Origin: Pseudomonas sp. Choline-02u-1
GTDB lineage: Bacteria > Pseudomonadota > Gammaproteobacteria > Pseudomonadales > Pseudomonadaceae
Direction of reading: 5' to 3'
Assembly (NCBI RefSeq): GCF_002836515.1
Contig: NZ_PJBC01000003.1
Location: 186,001 to 250,000, forward strand
DNA: 64,000 nt
Part shown: positions 35,356 through 43,713 of the stretch, one piece after another
Numbering within the stretch: position 1 is the first letter of the stretch
How the letters are laid out: each line of letters opens with the position of its first letter
Translations under genes and position numbers: made by a program
Notes under the pieces: generated by a model
Databases searched by the model: none
What the model was told of the DNA's origin: nothing
Seen by the model: only the letters and a program-made list of their open reading frames with translations

Positions 35356-35661
35356 TCAGCAACCTTCGATCAACTCGCCGAACAGTTCCTTAACCTTTGC
35401 ACGTGCCTCGACCAGCGCAACTTGGCCTTGCTCAGTGATCTCATAGACACGCCGTTCACGTCGCCCGGTGCGTTCGTGGCGTGAGGTCAAATAGCCCTTC
35501 TTTTCCAGCCCGTGCAGCATTGGGTATACCGTCCCGGCGCTCAGCTCGTAGCCGTGTCGTTGCAGTTCTTCGATGATTCCCAGTCCGAAGACGGGCTTCT
35601 CGGCTGCATGGTGAAGTATGTGCAGGCGGATCAACCCGCCGTACAGGTCTTTATCTGTCAT
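35356..35661 (-). CDS. PadR-family regulator
   Basis: 101 aa winged helix: LHILHHAAEKPVFGLGIIEEL, then GYELSAGTVYPMLHGLEKKG and the wing RRVYEITEQG. Ten bp downstream of chrA in the same direction. Probably represses the chrA operon through the palindrome at 36917-36944. Confidence 0.88.
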   Translation of the reverse strand: MTDKDLYGGLIRLHILHHAAEKPVFGLGIIEELQRHGYELSAGTVYPMLHGLEKKGYLTSRHERTGRRERRVYEITEQGQVALVEARAKVKELFGELIEGC

Positions 35662-35671
35662 TTTTCGTGCC

Positions 35672-36877
35672 TCACAGCGCGATACTCAACAGCCAACCCG
35701 CTGCACCGCTGCCGACGACAACTAGCCACGGCGGGAGCTTCCAGAACATCAGTGCGACAAGGGCGACCAGGGCCAAGACAAAGTCTTGCGGCTGAAATAT
35801 GGCGCTAGTCCATACAGGGTGATAGAACGCGGCCAGCAGCAGGCCAACCACCGCCGCATTGACCCCAGCCAGCGCGGCTTGCATGCCTGTATTGCGACGC
35901 AGGCGCTCCCAAAATGGCATGGCTCCCACAACCAGCAGAAAAGAGGGTGCGAAGATAGCCAGTAGGCACACAATACCGCCGACCCAGCCAGAGGGAGCGG
36001 TGCTCATCGAAGCACCAAGGAACGCGGCGAATGTGAACAATGGGCCGGGCACCGCTTGAGCCGCCCCGTACCCCGCGAGGAAGGATTCATTACTGACCCA
36101 GCCGGAGGACACCACTTCGGCTTGCAGCAGCGGCAACACAACGTGGCCACCACCGAACACTAGTGACCCCACACGATAGAAGGCGTCCACTACCACCATC
36201 GTTGGACTTGGCAGCAATTTTGCCAAGATCGGTAGGCCAATCAGCAGGGCAAAAAATAACGATAGCCAAAGTGCGCCGGCCCGGTGACTGACCGTGATAG
36301 GTAGTGGGTCGTGCTCAACAGTATGTGCTGGCTTGAACAATAGTCGGCCTATGATGCCTGCGGCAGCAATCACACCAACCTGCCCCCACGCGGACGGTAC
36401 GAGCAGGACAGCACAGGCGGCAATCGCCATTATTGTGACTCTCAGCCCATCCGTACACAGGTTGCGCGCCATGCCCCATACCGCTTGGGCGACTACGGCA
36501 ACGGCCACCACTTTTAGGCCATGCAACGCGCCCGGCGAAACGGAATCCCCATAGTTGGAAATGCCCAGCGCGAACAGGATTAAAGCTACGGCCGAAGGCA
36601 GCGTAAAGCCTGTCCAAGCAGCCAGCGCCCCGCTATATCCAGCCCGTGATAGCCCCAACGCTATGCCGACCTGGCTGCTTGCTGGGCCTGGAAGAAATTG
36701 GCACAGCGCCACTAAATCAGCATAGCTGCGTTCAGACAACCAGCGCCGTCGTGTGACGAACTCGTCACGGAAATAGCCTAAGTGCACGATGGGGCCGCCG
36801 AAGGAGGTCAATCCAAGGCGTAGAAAAATAAGAAAAACCGACCATGGGCTGCGGTCATCGGTGGAGGTATTAGTCAT
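35672..36877 (-). CDS. chrA: Chromate transporter ChrA
   Basis: 401 aa, long-chain CHR family with two homologous halves: FLRLGLTSFGGPIVHLGY and FCQFLPGPASSQVG in the first, FGGGHVVLPLLQ and QAVPGPLFTFAAFLGA in the second. Exports chromate from the cytoplasm. Start ATG 36877; a GTG at 36901 is in frame. Cargo of the 1.9-kb element. Confidence 0.9.
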   Translation of the reverse strand: MTNTSTDDRSPWSVFLIFLRLGLTSFGGPIVHLGYFRDEFVTRRRWLSERSYADLVALCQFLPGPASSQVGIALGLSRAGYSGALAAWTGFTLPSAVALILFALGISNYGDSVSPGALHGLKVVAVAVVAQAVWGMARNLCTDGLRVTIMAIAACAVLLVPSAWGQVGVIAAAGIIGRLLFKPAHTVEHDPLPITVSHRAGALWLSLFFALLIGLPILAKLLPSPTMVVVDAFYRVGSLVFGGGHVVLPLLQAEVVSSGWVSNESFLAGYGAAQAVPGPLFTFAAFLGASMSTAPSGWVGGIVCLLAIFAPSFLLVVGAMPFWERLRRNTGMQAALAGVNAAVVGLLLAAFYHPVWTSAIFQPQDFVLALVALVALMFWKLPPWLVVVGSGAAGWLLSIAL

Positions 36878-36916
36878 GCGTTGGCCTACCTGATTTTCCA
36901 CAGATTAATCCATAAT

Positions 36917-36944
36917 AATCGAACTTCGATAACGAAATTCGATT
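36917..36944. promoter_or_regulatory. Candidate PadR operator upstream of chrA
   Basis: 28-bp palindrome AATCGAACTTCG-ATAA-CGAAATTCGATT, one mismatched pair, 39 bp upstream of the chrA start. Confidence 0.6.
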
Positions 36945-37248
36945 TTATAGCTGCCCAAAACGACTGGAGTACCGTGCAATTCGTACTGGGTGTCGCAATG
37001 CAAGTAATCGATGTTGTGCTAGCCGCTGGTTTTGTCTGCTAGCACAGTTCATTAGCAAAACACGCTTGGCCTTAGCGTACGATTTTTTCCGTTTTCTCTA
37101 TTGCCCCCCTCCTGGTCACTCCGAATGCAAATAACTGGTCAAGAATGCAGCCGGCTGGTCAATAACGGCGCCAATGGGTGGTCAAGTTGCGCAATGGTTT
37201 TATCGAGTCGGATGCCTGGGAAGAGGGCTCTGAACGGAGCTAGTCGGG

Positions 37249-37286
37249 CTTACGTTGGTTTTTGGTTCCATTGCTCCCCAAACCCC
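37249..37286 (-). repeat. Right inverted repeat of the outer transposon
   Basis: 38 bp, complement begins GGGGTTTGGGGAGC and ends CGTAAG; followed by the GATTT target duplication. The adjacent 37200-37248 repeats the end of the outer resolvase gene in inverse orientation. Confidence 0.92.
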
Positions 37287-37388
37287 GATTTCATTTGGTA
37301 GCACGAACCAGGTGTGATCGATGATCATCGTAAATAGTGCGATCCACTTAATTAGATCGAGCGAGCTGTCTCTTTCGAAAGTATTCAT
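37287..37388 (-). pseudogene. traX: TraX family protein, 5' part
   Basis: First 34 codons, MNTFERDSSLDLIKWIALF...FVLPNEI, the conserved start of TraX proteins. Cut by the outer transposon; continues at 18224 on the minus strand. Confidence 0.9.
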
Positions 37389-37701
37389 CGTTAGTCTGCA
37401 GCGGCTATTTGTTGTCGTTAATTATATATGGCTTTTGGTCTTGTGATATATATTTATTATGAGGATGCTGTTAGCTTGCTGCTTGTATGTGCGGTAGTGC
37501 TGGTAGATAATTATGCCTAGGAAGTAAGTAGCAGTTAATGGTTGTGTACCGAACTACCCCCGAGCAGCGATAGGGGTAGGGAGGCAAAAACTAAAATAGC
37601 CCGGTCGGGTGCTCGCTGTTATTCGTATATATCCGGTTGACTCTATCAACTGGCTCGGACGCACTTTCTCCATTCTACGACTAACAATTAGAGGCCTCGA
37701 C
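37389..37701. other. Divergent promoter region of traX and the OmpA-like gene
   Basis: AT-rich, no gene seen. ATG 37702 is preceded by TTAGAGGCC. Confidence 0.5.
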
Positions 37702-38388
37702 ATGCAAAAAGTTATTACCTCCGTGCTGGTTACCAGCATTCTCCTCTCTCTCACTGGCTGCGCTGGTACTGGGTTGCAGGATCAGGATGGATCCCGCAAC
37801 CAGACCCTGACCTGGGGCTCCATCGGCACTATCGCAGGAGCCGCCGCAGGTGCGCTGATCAATAAAGACAACCGCGGCAAGGGCGCACTCATCGGCGCGG
37901 GTGTCGGTGGCCTGGCCGGCGCTGGTTACGGCGTCTATGCCGACCGCCAAGAAGCGGAACTGCGTAAAGCCACTGCTGGTACCGGCATCGACGTACAGCG
38001 CCACGGCGATGACATCAAGCTGGTGATGCCTGGTGCGATCACGTTCGCTAATGGCTCGACCGAACTGTCTCCTGCTGCCCAATTTAACCTGGACAAGCTG
38101 TCTGGTTCCTTCAAGCAGTACGGAGAAAACAACATTGAGGTGACTGGCCACACCGATAGCATTGGTAGCAACTCCAACAACATTGAGCTGAGCCAGAAGC
38201 GCGCTATCAGCGTCGGCAAACACCTAATCGCCCAAGGCATCGATAAAACTCGCATCCAGATCTACGGTGCTGGCCCGTCCCAGCCGATCGCAAGCAACGG
38301 CACGGAGGAGGGCAGGGCACAAAACCGCCGGGTCGAGATCCGCCTGAAGGCACCGATCCAGCCCGTGGCCATGGATAAGGCTCAGTAA
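37702..38388 (+). CDS. OmpA-family lipoprotein with glycine-zipper
   Basis: 228 aa from ATG 37702. Lipobox LLSLTGCAG (Cys about residue 20). A glycine-zipper hydrophobic region (IGTIAGAAAGALI, ALIGAGVGGLAGAGYG) is followed by a C-terminal OmpA-like peptidoglycan-binding domain (VTGHTDSIGSNSNN, LSQKRAISVGKHL, EGRAQNRRVEI). Probably anchors an envelope complex of the transfer system to the cell wall. First gene of a rightward cluster; stop overlaps the next start. Confidence 0.85.
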   Translation: MQKVITSVLVTSILLSLTGCAGTGLQDQDGSRNQTLTWGSIGTIAGAAAGALINKDNRGKGALIGAGVGGLAGAGYGVYADRQEAELRKATAGTGIDVQRHGDDIKLVMPGAITFANGSTELSPAAQFNLDKLSGSFKQYGENNIEVTGHTDSIGSNSNNIELSQKRAISVGKHLIAQGIDKTRIQIYGAGPSQPIASNGTEEGRAQNRRVEIRLKAPIQPVAMDKAQ

Positions 38389-38687
38389 TGAGCCTGCGCC
38401 TGGCTTCACCGCCAAGCCTGGATGTCGCCCTGCTCCTGATGCAGGGCGAGCACCTGGAAGCGGTCGCACTGTTGGTTGAGTCCGGTGCTGTTGACCTGAT
38501 GGAGCTTGAGGAACTGAAGATCAAAATTGGCGTATATGCCGAGATTGGTTCCAGCACGAGGATCCGGCTTGCTCCAGGTACACGCGAAAAACTGCATCAC
38601 GGCTCTGTTGAGGTTAAACAGATGATCCAGGCTTGGCGCGAAGCGCAGCAGGACCTGGTGCGGGAGATAAACGATGAACGCACTTAG
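38388..38687 (+). CDS. Small hypothetical protein in transfer cluster
   Basis: 99 aa, helical, no signal peptide (DVALLLMQGEHLEAVALLV, then KIKIGVYAEI and a C-terminal charged helix). Overlaps the OmpA-like gene by one base and the following gene by 14 bp. Not recognised. Confidence 0.6.
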   Translation: MSLRLASPPSLDVALLLMQGEHLEAVALLVESGAVDLMELEELKIKIGVYAEIGSSTRIRLAPGTREKLHHGSVEVKQMIQAWREAQQDLVREINDERT

Positions 38688-39044
38688 TATTTTCTGGCCC
38701 GGATTCACGACCGCTCGCCGGATCGCTCGCAGTCCAGCGCGCTTTCTGGTCGCCGGCCTGGAGGCCTGTGTCGACTGTGGTCGTGATGTTTCGATCCCTG
38801 GTTTCCGCTGGCTCGCTGCTCTCGTGATGTTTGCTCTGGTTTCCGCTGGCTCGCTGCTCTCGTGATGTTTGCTCTGGTGTTCGGTTGCGGCGCTGCAGCG
38901 ATGACCTGGCCGTTTGCGATCGCCGGCCTGACGTACGCCGCTCACACCGGTCAAACGACATCTGGATCTGCTGTCCTGGGCATGCTGTACGTGACTGCAG
39001 CCGCTTACTTGCCCTTGCTCACTCCTCAGCTGATCGAGCAATGA
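38674..39044 (+). pseudogene. Small membrane protein broken by a 38-bp tandem duplication
   Basis: The frame from ATG 38674 runs RWLAALVMFALV and then stops after SAGSLLS at 38865. The continuation FGCGAAAMTWPFAIAGLTY...LTPQLIEQ is in another frame to 39044. Removing one copy of the 38-bp tandem repeat (38799-38874) restores a single ~110-aa protein with two membrane helices. Confidence 0.8.
38799..38874 (+). repeat. Perfect 38-bp tandem duplication
   Basis: Two identical 38-bp units (TGGTTTCCGCTGGCTCGCTG and the next 18 bp), 38799-38836 and 38837-38874. 38 is not a multiple of three, so the host gene is frameshifted. Confidence 0.95.
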
Positions 39045-39106
39045 GCCCGCTGATACACAAATCATGCGATCCGGTTGAAAATTGCGAAGTAAAGAGGACT
39101 GAAATC

Positions 39107-39532
39107 ATGAAAATCAAAATCGCCATACTAGTGCTGGCTCTGGTCGCCCTGGTTGGGTGTGGCGAACAGAAGTTGAATCAGGTCATGCCGAAAGCTGCGA
39201 CTACTGACGCAGTTTACAGTGCGAAAGCCTCGCAATATCTGGAGGATGCACTCGGCACACCCAAGGCAAAAAAAATCGAACTGACCTTCTGGAATGAGAA
39301 AAGCAATCCAGACACCGGCTATTTATCCTTGGTCGTCGATGGCGTCGAAAAAGTCCGTCCCATTGACAACTACGGTGGCGTCAATCGCCGAACAGCAAGC
39401 ACTGATGGATTTAAGTTTGTCTTTGAGAATGGCACTTGGCGGGCATATGTAGCTGAGAAGGATATTGAGACCCATGGTGAGCATCCCCAGGAGTTCTATA
39501 ACGAGATGACCGGAATACTTCGCCGGTACTGA
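39107..39532 (+). CDS. Lipoprotein
   Basis: 141 aa from ATG 39107 (MKIKIAILVLALVALVGCGE, lipobox VGCG). A mature domain with no recognised motif, rich in Lys/Glu (KKIELTFWNEKSNPDTGY). A terminator follows. Function unknown; the context suggests an envelope component of the element. Confidence 0.7.
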   Translation: MKIKIAILVLALVALVGCGEQKLNQVMPKAATTDAVYSAKASQYLEDALGTPKAKKIELTFWNEKSNPDTGYLSLVVDGVEKVRPIDNYGGVNRRTASTDGFKFVFENGTWRAYVAEKDIETHGEHPQEFYNEMTGILRRY

Positions 39533-39548
39533 TCAAACTTCGCAAATT

Positions 39549-39572
39549 ACCCCCTCAATGAGGGGGTTTTTT
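39549..39572 (+). terminator. Terminator after the lipoprotein gene
   Basis: ACCCCCTC-AAT-GAGGGGGT followed by TTTTT. Confidence 0.88.
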
Positions 39573-39767
39573 GTGGGTGGGATATTAATAATCAAGCCAT
39601 AGTTTGTAGCTATCAGTTTGAGGGTTGTGGGCGCTAAATTCTTCTTCGTGTTTGATTATTATGTGCTGACGGAATTGCAAAAATATTTGCCTGATTAGAA
39701 ATATGCAATTGGAAGGTTTTGGTGCCGGCTCTTAAAATTTAGCATTAGAAATTCGAAAGGAAAGAGT

Positions 39768-39935
39768 ATGAGCATTACAGCGGATAAACTTAACCGCGCT
39801 TTGGCTGCTCTCCGTGAGATCCAAGTCAAGGCGGGCGAATTACCTGAAATCTGTGAGCACGACGCTCACGTAATAGCGGCCCTGGCTGGGACTGTAGAAA
39901 TAATCTTAGGTGAGGAGATTAAAAATGCTGCTTAA
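39768..39935 (+). CDS. Short hypothetical protein
   Basis: 55 aa (MSITADKLNRALAALREIQV ... ILGEEIKNAA), helical, preceded by a good ribosome binding site AAAGGAAAGAGT. It overlaps the next gene by 11 bp, which supports both. Not recognised. Confidence 0.6.
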   Translation: MSITADKLNRALAALREIQVKAGELPEICEHDAHVIAALAGTVEIILGEEIKNAA

Positions 39936-40110
39936 AGAGGCCTCAGTGATAATTCCACGGGCGATTGGGATTGGCTTAATTATCTACTTTGGCCTTGTTG
40001 TTCCAGGGCGTGAAGCGACACCAATACCTCACCCAAATACATTCGCTGACATCCAGGTTTCGCCGGTTCCAGTTCCACCAGTTTATACCAGGGAGGCTGA
40101 TCATGAGTAA
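39925..40110 (+). CDS. Small single-pass membrane protein
   Basis: 61 aa from ATG 39925 after GGTGAGGAG. One hydrophobic helix (AIGIGLIIYFGLVV) and a Pro-rich tail (SPVPVPPVYTREADHE). It overlaps both neighbours, so it is part of the operon leading into traY. Confidence 0.65.
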   Translation: MLLKEASVIIPRAIGIGLIIYFGLVVPGREATPIPHPNTFADIQVSPVPVPPVYTREADHE

Positions 40111-40633
40111 GCTCAAAACAGTCGCAGGTTATTTGACCGGCTACAGCCAGACGAAGAATGCTGCGCGCGAGCTGAAATACTCAGTTAGCTTGCCGATCTA
40201 CTTTATTAAAGGGGGTTACCGCTGGTTCAAGGCTATTCGTGACCAGGCGAAAACTGATCGTGAACTGGCGGAAACTGATGATCGCCTGCTCTGGGATAAA
40301 ATGTGCACAGATTGCACAATTACTAATGATTCATTGCGGCGTGCCTATAAGTCACTTTTATTCGTGAACGCGATTCTTGTTCTCGGCATAGCTGGGGTGC
40401 TCGGCAATTTGGTTGCAAGTTGGGACCGAGGTAGTCTGGTGATTTTTGCAAATTTGGCCTTTCTGAACATGGTGTGCATGATGCTTTTCCAAAATGCATA
40501 TCGCGTGAACATGGCCTATTCGCAAAGCGCTCCACCAGTAATTAAATTTATGAGGGATGTTATCCGTAATCCGAGTTTGCTGGTCGGTAAAAAATTGCCG
40601 GCTGATTATCAAGTTCGGATGAGGGCCAAGTGA
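40103..40633 (+). CDS. Membrane protein preceding traY
   Basis: 176 aa from ATG 40103 after GGGAGGCTG. Two central membrane helices (LLFVNAILVLGIAGVLGNLV, LVIFANLAFLNMVCMMLF), basic ends. In IncI plasmids the gene before traY is also a small membrane protein (R64 traX), but I cannot confirm homology. Stop overlaps traY. Confidence 0.65.
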   Translation: MSKLKTVAGYLTGYSQTKNAARELKYSVSLPIYFIKGGYRWFKAIRDQAKTDRELAETDDRLLWDKMCTDCTITNDSLRRAYKSLLFVNAILVLGIAGVLGNLVASWDRGSLVIFANLAFLNMVCMMLFQNAYRVNMAYSQSAPPVIKFMRDVIRNPSLLVGKKLPADYQVRMRAK

Positions 40634-42807
40634 TGAACAGTTTTTCACAGCTAGTTTTGTCCTGGATGTTTGGGCGTTGGATATTTCACTCGTCAGAAGT
40701 TACTGATTTCGTTGCCCAAGACGTAACACCACTGACAATTTTTGCGTCCGCATTCGCAACACTTGGCCTCGCGATGTTCGGCGCGCTGGCGGCCTGGGCC
40801 ATGTTTCTTGGCATCTTCAGATTAAAGAACAATGGTAATTTTTTCGGTGCGAAGGACGGCAATGATGCCTTCTTTTATCCGCTGAGGGTTGTTATTGCAC
40901 TTTCTTTGATTTCCCCGGTTATCACTGTTTCGAGCGCAGGAGGGACATCAGTGTCACTGACTCCAGGGCATTCGCTTGTTGCCGGTCTGGCAAAGTCGGC
41001 CGCTGAGTATGGCGATACTATGCAACACGATGCGTTCGAACTGATGCATCGCCATAACTTATTTAAAGATCCTAAGTATCAAGTTGAGGTGGATGCCAAA
41101 GTTGCTCTGGATATGCTCAACTCTTGGAAAGTATCGGCGACACAATTAGCTGCTCTCAAAGTTTTCAAGGATCCAAATGACAAACTCATTGATCTGACAG
41201 GGCGTGCACTGGCGGAAGAAGCACTGAAGGTCAGGTGGAATCAAGTTCATGGCGATAAATATCCAGCTTCCGGTAGTGCTGCTGCGGGTGTATATATCGC
41301 TAACGCGGGGCGATCTCTGCAAATACCCCTGATACCACCAAGCGACGATCTCGCTCGCGCCGTTGCGATGGGGGTGCAAGGGCTAATCGAGCCGGATGCA
41401 GTGGACGGAACAGTTGGGCGTGAGCTAGAAACTGAAGGCTGGTTTTGCAAAGCGGGTTGGCTATCGTCTATGACATGCTCTGCCGAATACGCACAAGTCA
41501 AAAGGAATAACTCAGCATCGATTGAAGCGGGCATTACAGCAGCGCAGCGACAGATCTGGATTGGTTTAGTCGAACACGCTGTTGGGCAGGCAATCGCTCT
41601 ACGAGACGGCTCGGCAAGTTCTGCCGAGGCAAAGCGGTTTTTCGAGGAGAGCATTAACTGGACATCTCAAACAGCAGATTGGTACAAGAAAACTGTAGAA
41701 AGCGCGATTGCCACGACTATAGCCACCGATCAAGCGGCTCGCAGCGAGGCTTATTTCGATGAAGTGAAAAGCTGGGGTTGGATGCTTGGTGGTACTTTCG
41801 TGTTACGCGCAGCGAGCGACTTCTCGCGTGCGTCGAGTTACGCAGAGGGCGCGACAGCACAGATGATGCCAAAGTCCACGCTTTCGGCTATGACTCCGGG
41901 CGACTCGCTTTCAAAACTAGTCGAAAGTGAAGCTCTTGCTCAAATTCAACCAGGCAACACCGGTGCTGAAAAGTCGCTGCTGACCAGAGTTTTTTCGCTC
42001 GATATCCTCAAGCTTACGACCGGACCGAGCAACCAAAATATTCACAACATTGCAGCATGGGGCCGCTCGCTTGTTGGCACGGGCATTGGCTTTTTTGCGG
42101 GTGGGACGATAGCCCAATATATTCCAGGTTTGAGCTCAATCACTGATGGGACGCTGCCAAAAGCAATCGGCGGAGTAATGATTATCTCCGGCGGGTTGCT
42201 CGGCTACGTGATGCCTCTACTGTTTGCGATTTATGGACTGATGGGAGCAATCAGCTGGCTCGTCGCAGTGGCGACGACGTTTTTTGGAGTGACGCTCTGG
42301 TCCGCTGGTATGGCCGCGCCGAAAGGCGAAGAGCACACCTCGCAATTGTCGGCGAAAGGGTGGAACGCCTTCATCTTCATCTTCCTTTATCCTGCATTGG
42401 CCGTGGGTGGTCTGGCAGCAGCGATCGTTATCAGCGCTGTCGGTCTGGCCATGGTCCAGGCGATGGCCATGGGGCTTTGGGGGATGTTTGATCCGGGGGT
42501 CGCCGATGTCGGCCGTCCGCTGGAAAGCCTCGGCGGTATCCTTATCGGCGGCTTGCTGATGGTTGTTGTGATCATCCTTCTGAGCTGGAACGTAGTCGTT
42601 ACCTCTGCTCAGTTGATCACCAGTTTCCCCCGTAGCGTGCTGAACATGATTAGCCTGTCTGAACCTGGCTTGAATCCGTACGAGAACAGCATGCAAGGGA
42701 TCATGGGTGGCCTTTCGATGAGCACCCGGCAGATGCTGACCGGATCTATCAGCAGGGCGATCACCCCATTCCGACCGCCACAGCCCCCGCAGGGCGGCGG
42801 TGCTTAA
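40633..42807 (+). CDS. traY: DotA/TraY family type IVB transfer protein
   Basis: 724 aa from ATG 40633. Polytopic inner-membrane protein: helices near residues 35-60 and 80-100, a large periplasmic domain, then a C-terminal cluster of helices (about 490-690) with GLLGYVMPLLFAIYGLMGA and AGMAAPKGEEHTSQLS, characteristic of DotA/TraY. Required for conjugation in IncI plasmids. The rest of a full type IVB apparatus is not in this window. Confidence 0.85.
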   Translation: MNSFSQLVLSWMFGRWIFHSSEVTDFVAQDVTPLTIFASAFATLGLAMFGALAAWAMFLGIFRLKNNGNFFGAKDGNDAFFYPLRVVIALSLISPVITVSSAGGTSVSLTPGHSLVAGLAKSAAEYGDTMQHDAFELMHRHNLFKDPKYQVEVDAKVALDMLNSWKVSATQLAALKVFKDPNDKLIDLTGRALAEEALKVRWNQVHGDKYPASGSAAAGVYIANAGRSLQIPLIPPSDDLARAVAMGVQGLIEPDAVDGTVGRELETEGWFCKAGWLSSMTCSAEYAQVKRNNSASIEAGITAAQRQIWIGLVEHAVGQAIALRDGSASSAEAKRFFEESINWTSQTADWYKKTVESAIATTIATDQAARSEAYFDEVKSWGWMLGGTFVLRAASDFSRASSYAEGATAQMMPKSTLSAMTPGDSLSKLVESEALAQIQPGNTGAEKSLLTRVFSLDILKLTTGPSNQNIHNIAAWGRSLVGTGIGFFAGGTIAQYIPGLSSITDGTLPKAIGGVMIISGGLLGYVMPLLFAIYGLMGAISWLVAVATTFFGVTLWSAGMAAPKGEEHTSQLSAKGWNAFIFIFLYPALAVGGLAAAIVISAVGLAMVQAMAMGLWGMFDPGVADVGRPLESLGGILIGGLLMVVVIILLSWNVVVTSAQLITSFPRSVLNMISLSEPGLNPYENSMQGIMGGLSMSTRQMLTGSISRAITPFRPPQPPQGGGA

Positions 42808-42900
42808 TACCGCACTTTATATGTCGGCGAGTCTACCGGTCTGGAAGCTCGCCGATCGTATATGCGCGTGGTGCTGAACCTTGGTTGGCGATATCGGCCT

Positions 42901-43007
42901 CATGCTCCAAAGCATTGGTCGCGTCGGTTGCGCGGGTTGTCGATATTGGCGAACCATTCGACTGCGGCCGGCACCTCAGCCAGGGTCTGAAACTGCGCTG
43001 CCGTCAG
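42901..43007 (-). pseudogene. Remnant of a tyrosine recombinase N-terminal domain
   Basis: On the minus strand about 35 residues, LTAAQFQTLAEVPAAVEWF then ANIDNPRNRR, match the start of XerC/D-like Pseudomonas integrases (core-binding SAM-like domain). Both ends are cut, with a stop right after. Probably debris of an older integrase. Confidence 0.6.
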
Positions 43008-43062
43008 ACGACGGTCTGCTGGGGCTGGCAATAGCTCGCCAGAGCCGGATGGGTGATGTCCT

Positions 43063-43617
43063 TCATTTTATGCCGGGCCCTGCAGGCCGACCCGCAGCGT
43101 GCTCACTCGCAACCCATTCCCAATACTTACGGATTGAACGGTCTACCTCAGACTCCGGTACCAGGTGTTGCCAGCGCTCGGATTCTTCGTCCATCTGAGT
43201 CTGAGATCCCAACTGAGGGCCGATTTCAGCACCTGCAGCTTTGAACCTGGCCCGAGCTTTGTCCCAGAACCCGTACGATAGCTCGTACTCGTAGAGGGGA
43301 ATGATTGGCACCTGGTGCGTTTGCCAGAGGTGCCATAGCAGTGCCAGTCCGTTGCCCTGACGATGATGCTCGGGTGCTATCTCGATCTTGTTGATATACA
43401 CCCGGTCCTTGAGCACGTTGAGGCTGTAGTCAACATGGCCGATGCGGACACCGTCCCGCTCAGCGACGATAAACGATCCCGTCCCTGGAAACGGAAACTG
43501 GAGCCTCTGGGTGTCGTTGGAATGGTCGATACGGATCGACAGTGACGACAGACTGGTTGTCAGGCTGTTTGAAGCGCGCCGCTGGAAAAAATCGCGCATT
43601 GGGTCAAAAAGCGACAT
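43063..43617 (-). CDS. GNAT-family acetyltransferase
   Basis: 184 aa from ATG 43617 after AGGTAGGCCGT; the same frame stays open further upstream without a good start. Acetyl-CoA binding core: RVYINKIEIAPEHHRQGNGLALLWHLW (motif A, R/Q-x-x-G-x-G/A) and strands before it (IGHVDYSLNV). Substrate unknown. Divergent from the gene at 43714. Confidence 0.7.
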   Translation of the reverse strand: MSLFDPMRDFFQRRASNSLTTSLSSLSIRIDHSNDTQRLQFPFPGTGSFIVAERDGVRIGHVDYSLNVLKDRVYINKIEIAPEHHRQGNGLALLWHLWQTHQVPIIPLYEYELSYGFWDKARARFKAAGAEIGPQLGSQTQMDEESERWQHLVPESEVDRSIRKYWEWVASEHAAGRPAGPGIK

Positions 43618-43713
43618 ACGGCCTACCTGTCTAAAAAGTTCGCGTATTTTATCGGTAATTTTCAAACCTGCTGGGAATTGAGGCGAGGAGGGTAGGTCGG
43701 TAGCATCCAAGTC

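Larger units (their letters stand above)
35198..37108. mobile_element. Transposase-less Tn3-type element carrying chrA-padR, 1,911 bp
   Basis: 38-bp inverted repeats at 35198-35235 (GGGGTCGATAGAGAAATCGG, ending ACGCTAAG) and 37071-37108 (GGGGGCAATAGAGAAAACGG, same ending) enclose only chrA and padR. It is flanked by an exact 5-bp duplication CTCCT (35193-35197, 37109-37113). This is the architecture of a TIME (Tn3-derived inverted-repeat miniature element), here large enough to carry an operon. It has no transposase, so it must have moved in trans. Confidence 0.88.
18225..37286. mobile_element. Outer Tn3-family transposon, 19,062 bp
   Basis: Bounded by 38-bp inverted repeats (18225-18262 and 37249-37286) that begin GGGGTTTGGGGAGCAATGGA and end TAAG, with one mismatch that I see. 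It is flanked by an exact 5-bp duplication GATTT at 18220-18224 and 37287-37291. Own genes: resolvase (split), RHH/PIN toxin-antitoxin pair, transposase at 29327, universal stress protein and SulP transporter. It hosts two later insertions, at 19032-28316 and 35198-37108. Subterminal identity extends ~50 bp inside the repeats, because the end of the resolvase gene is duplicated inverted near the right end. Confidence 0.92.

Noticed and set aside
38831..39106. Upstream extension of the lipoprotein gene at 39107
   Set aside because: The in-frame extension overlaps the broken membrane-protein gene; the lipoprotein signal peptide starts at 39107.
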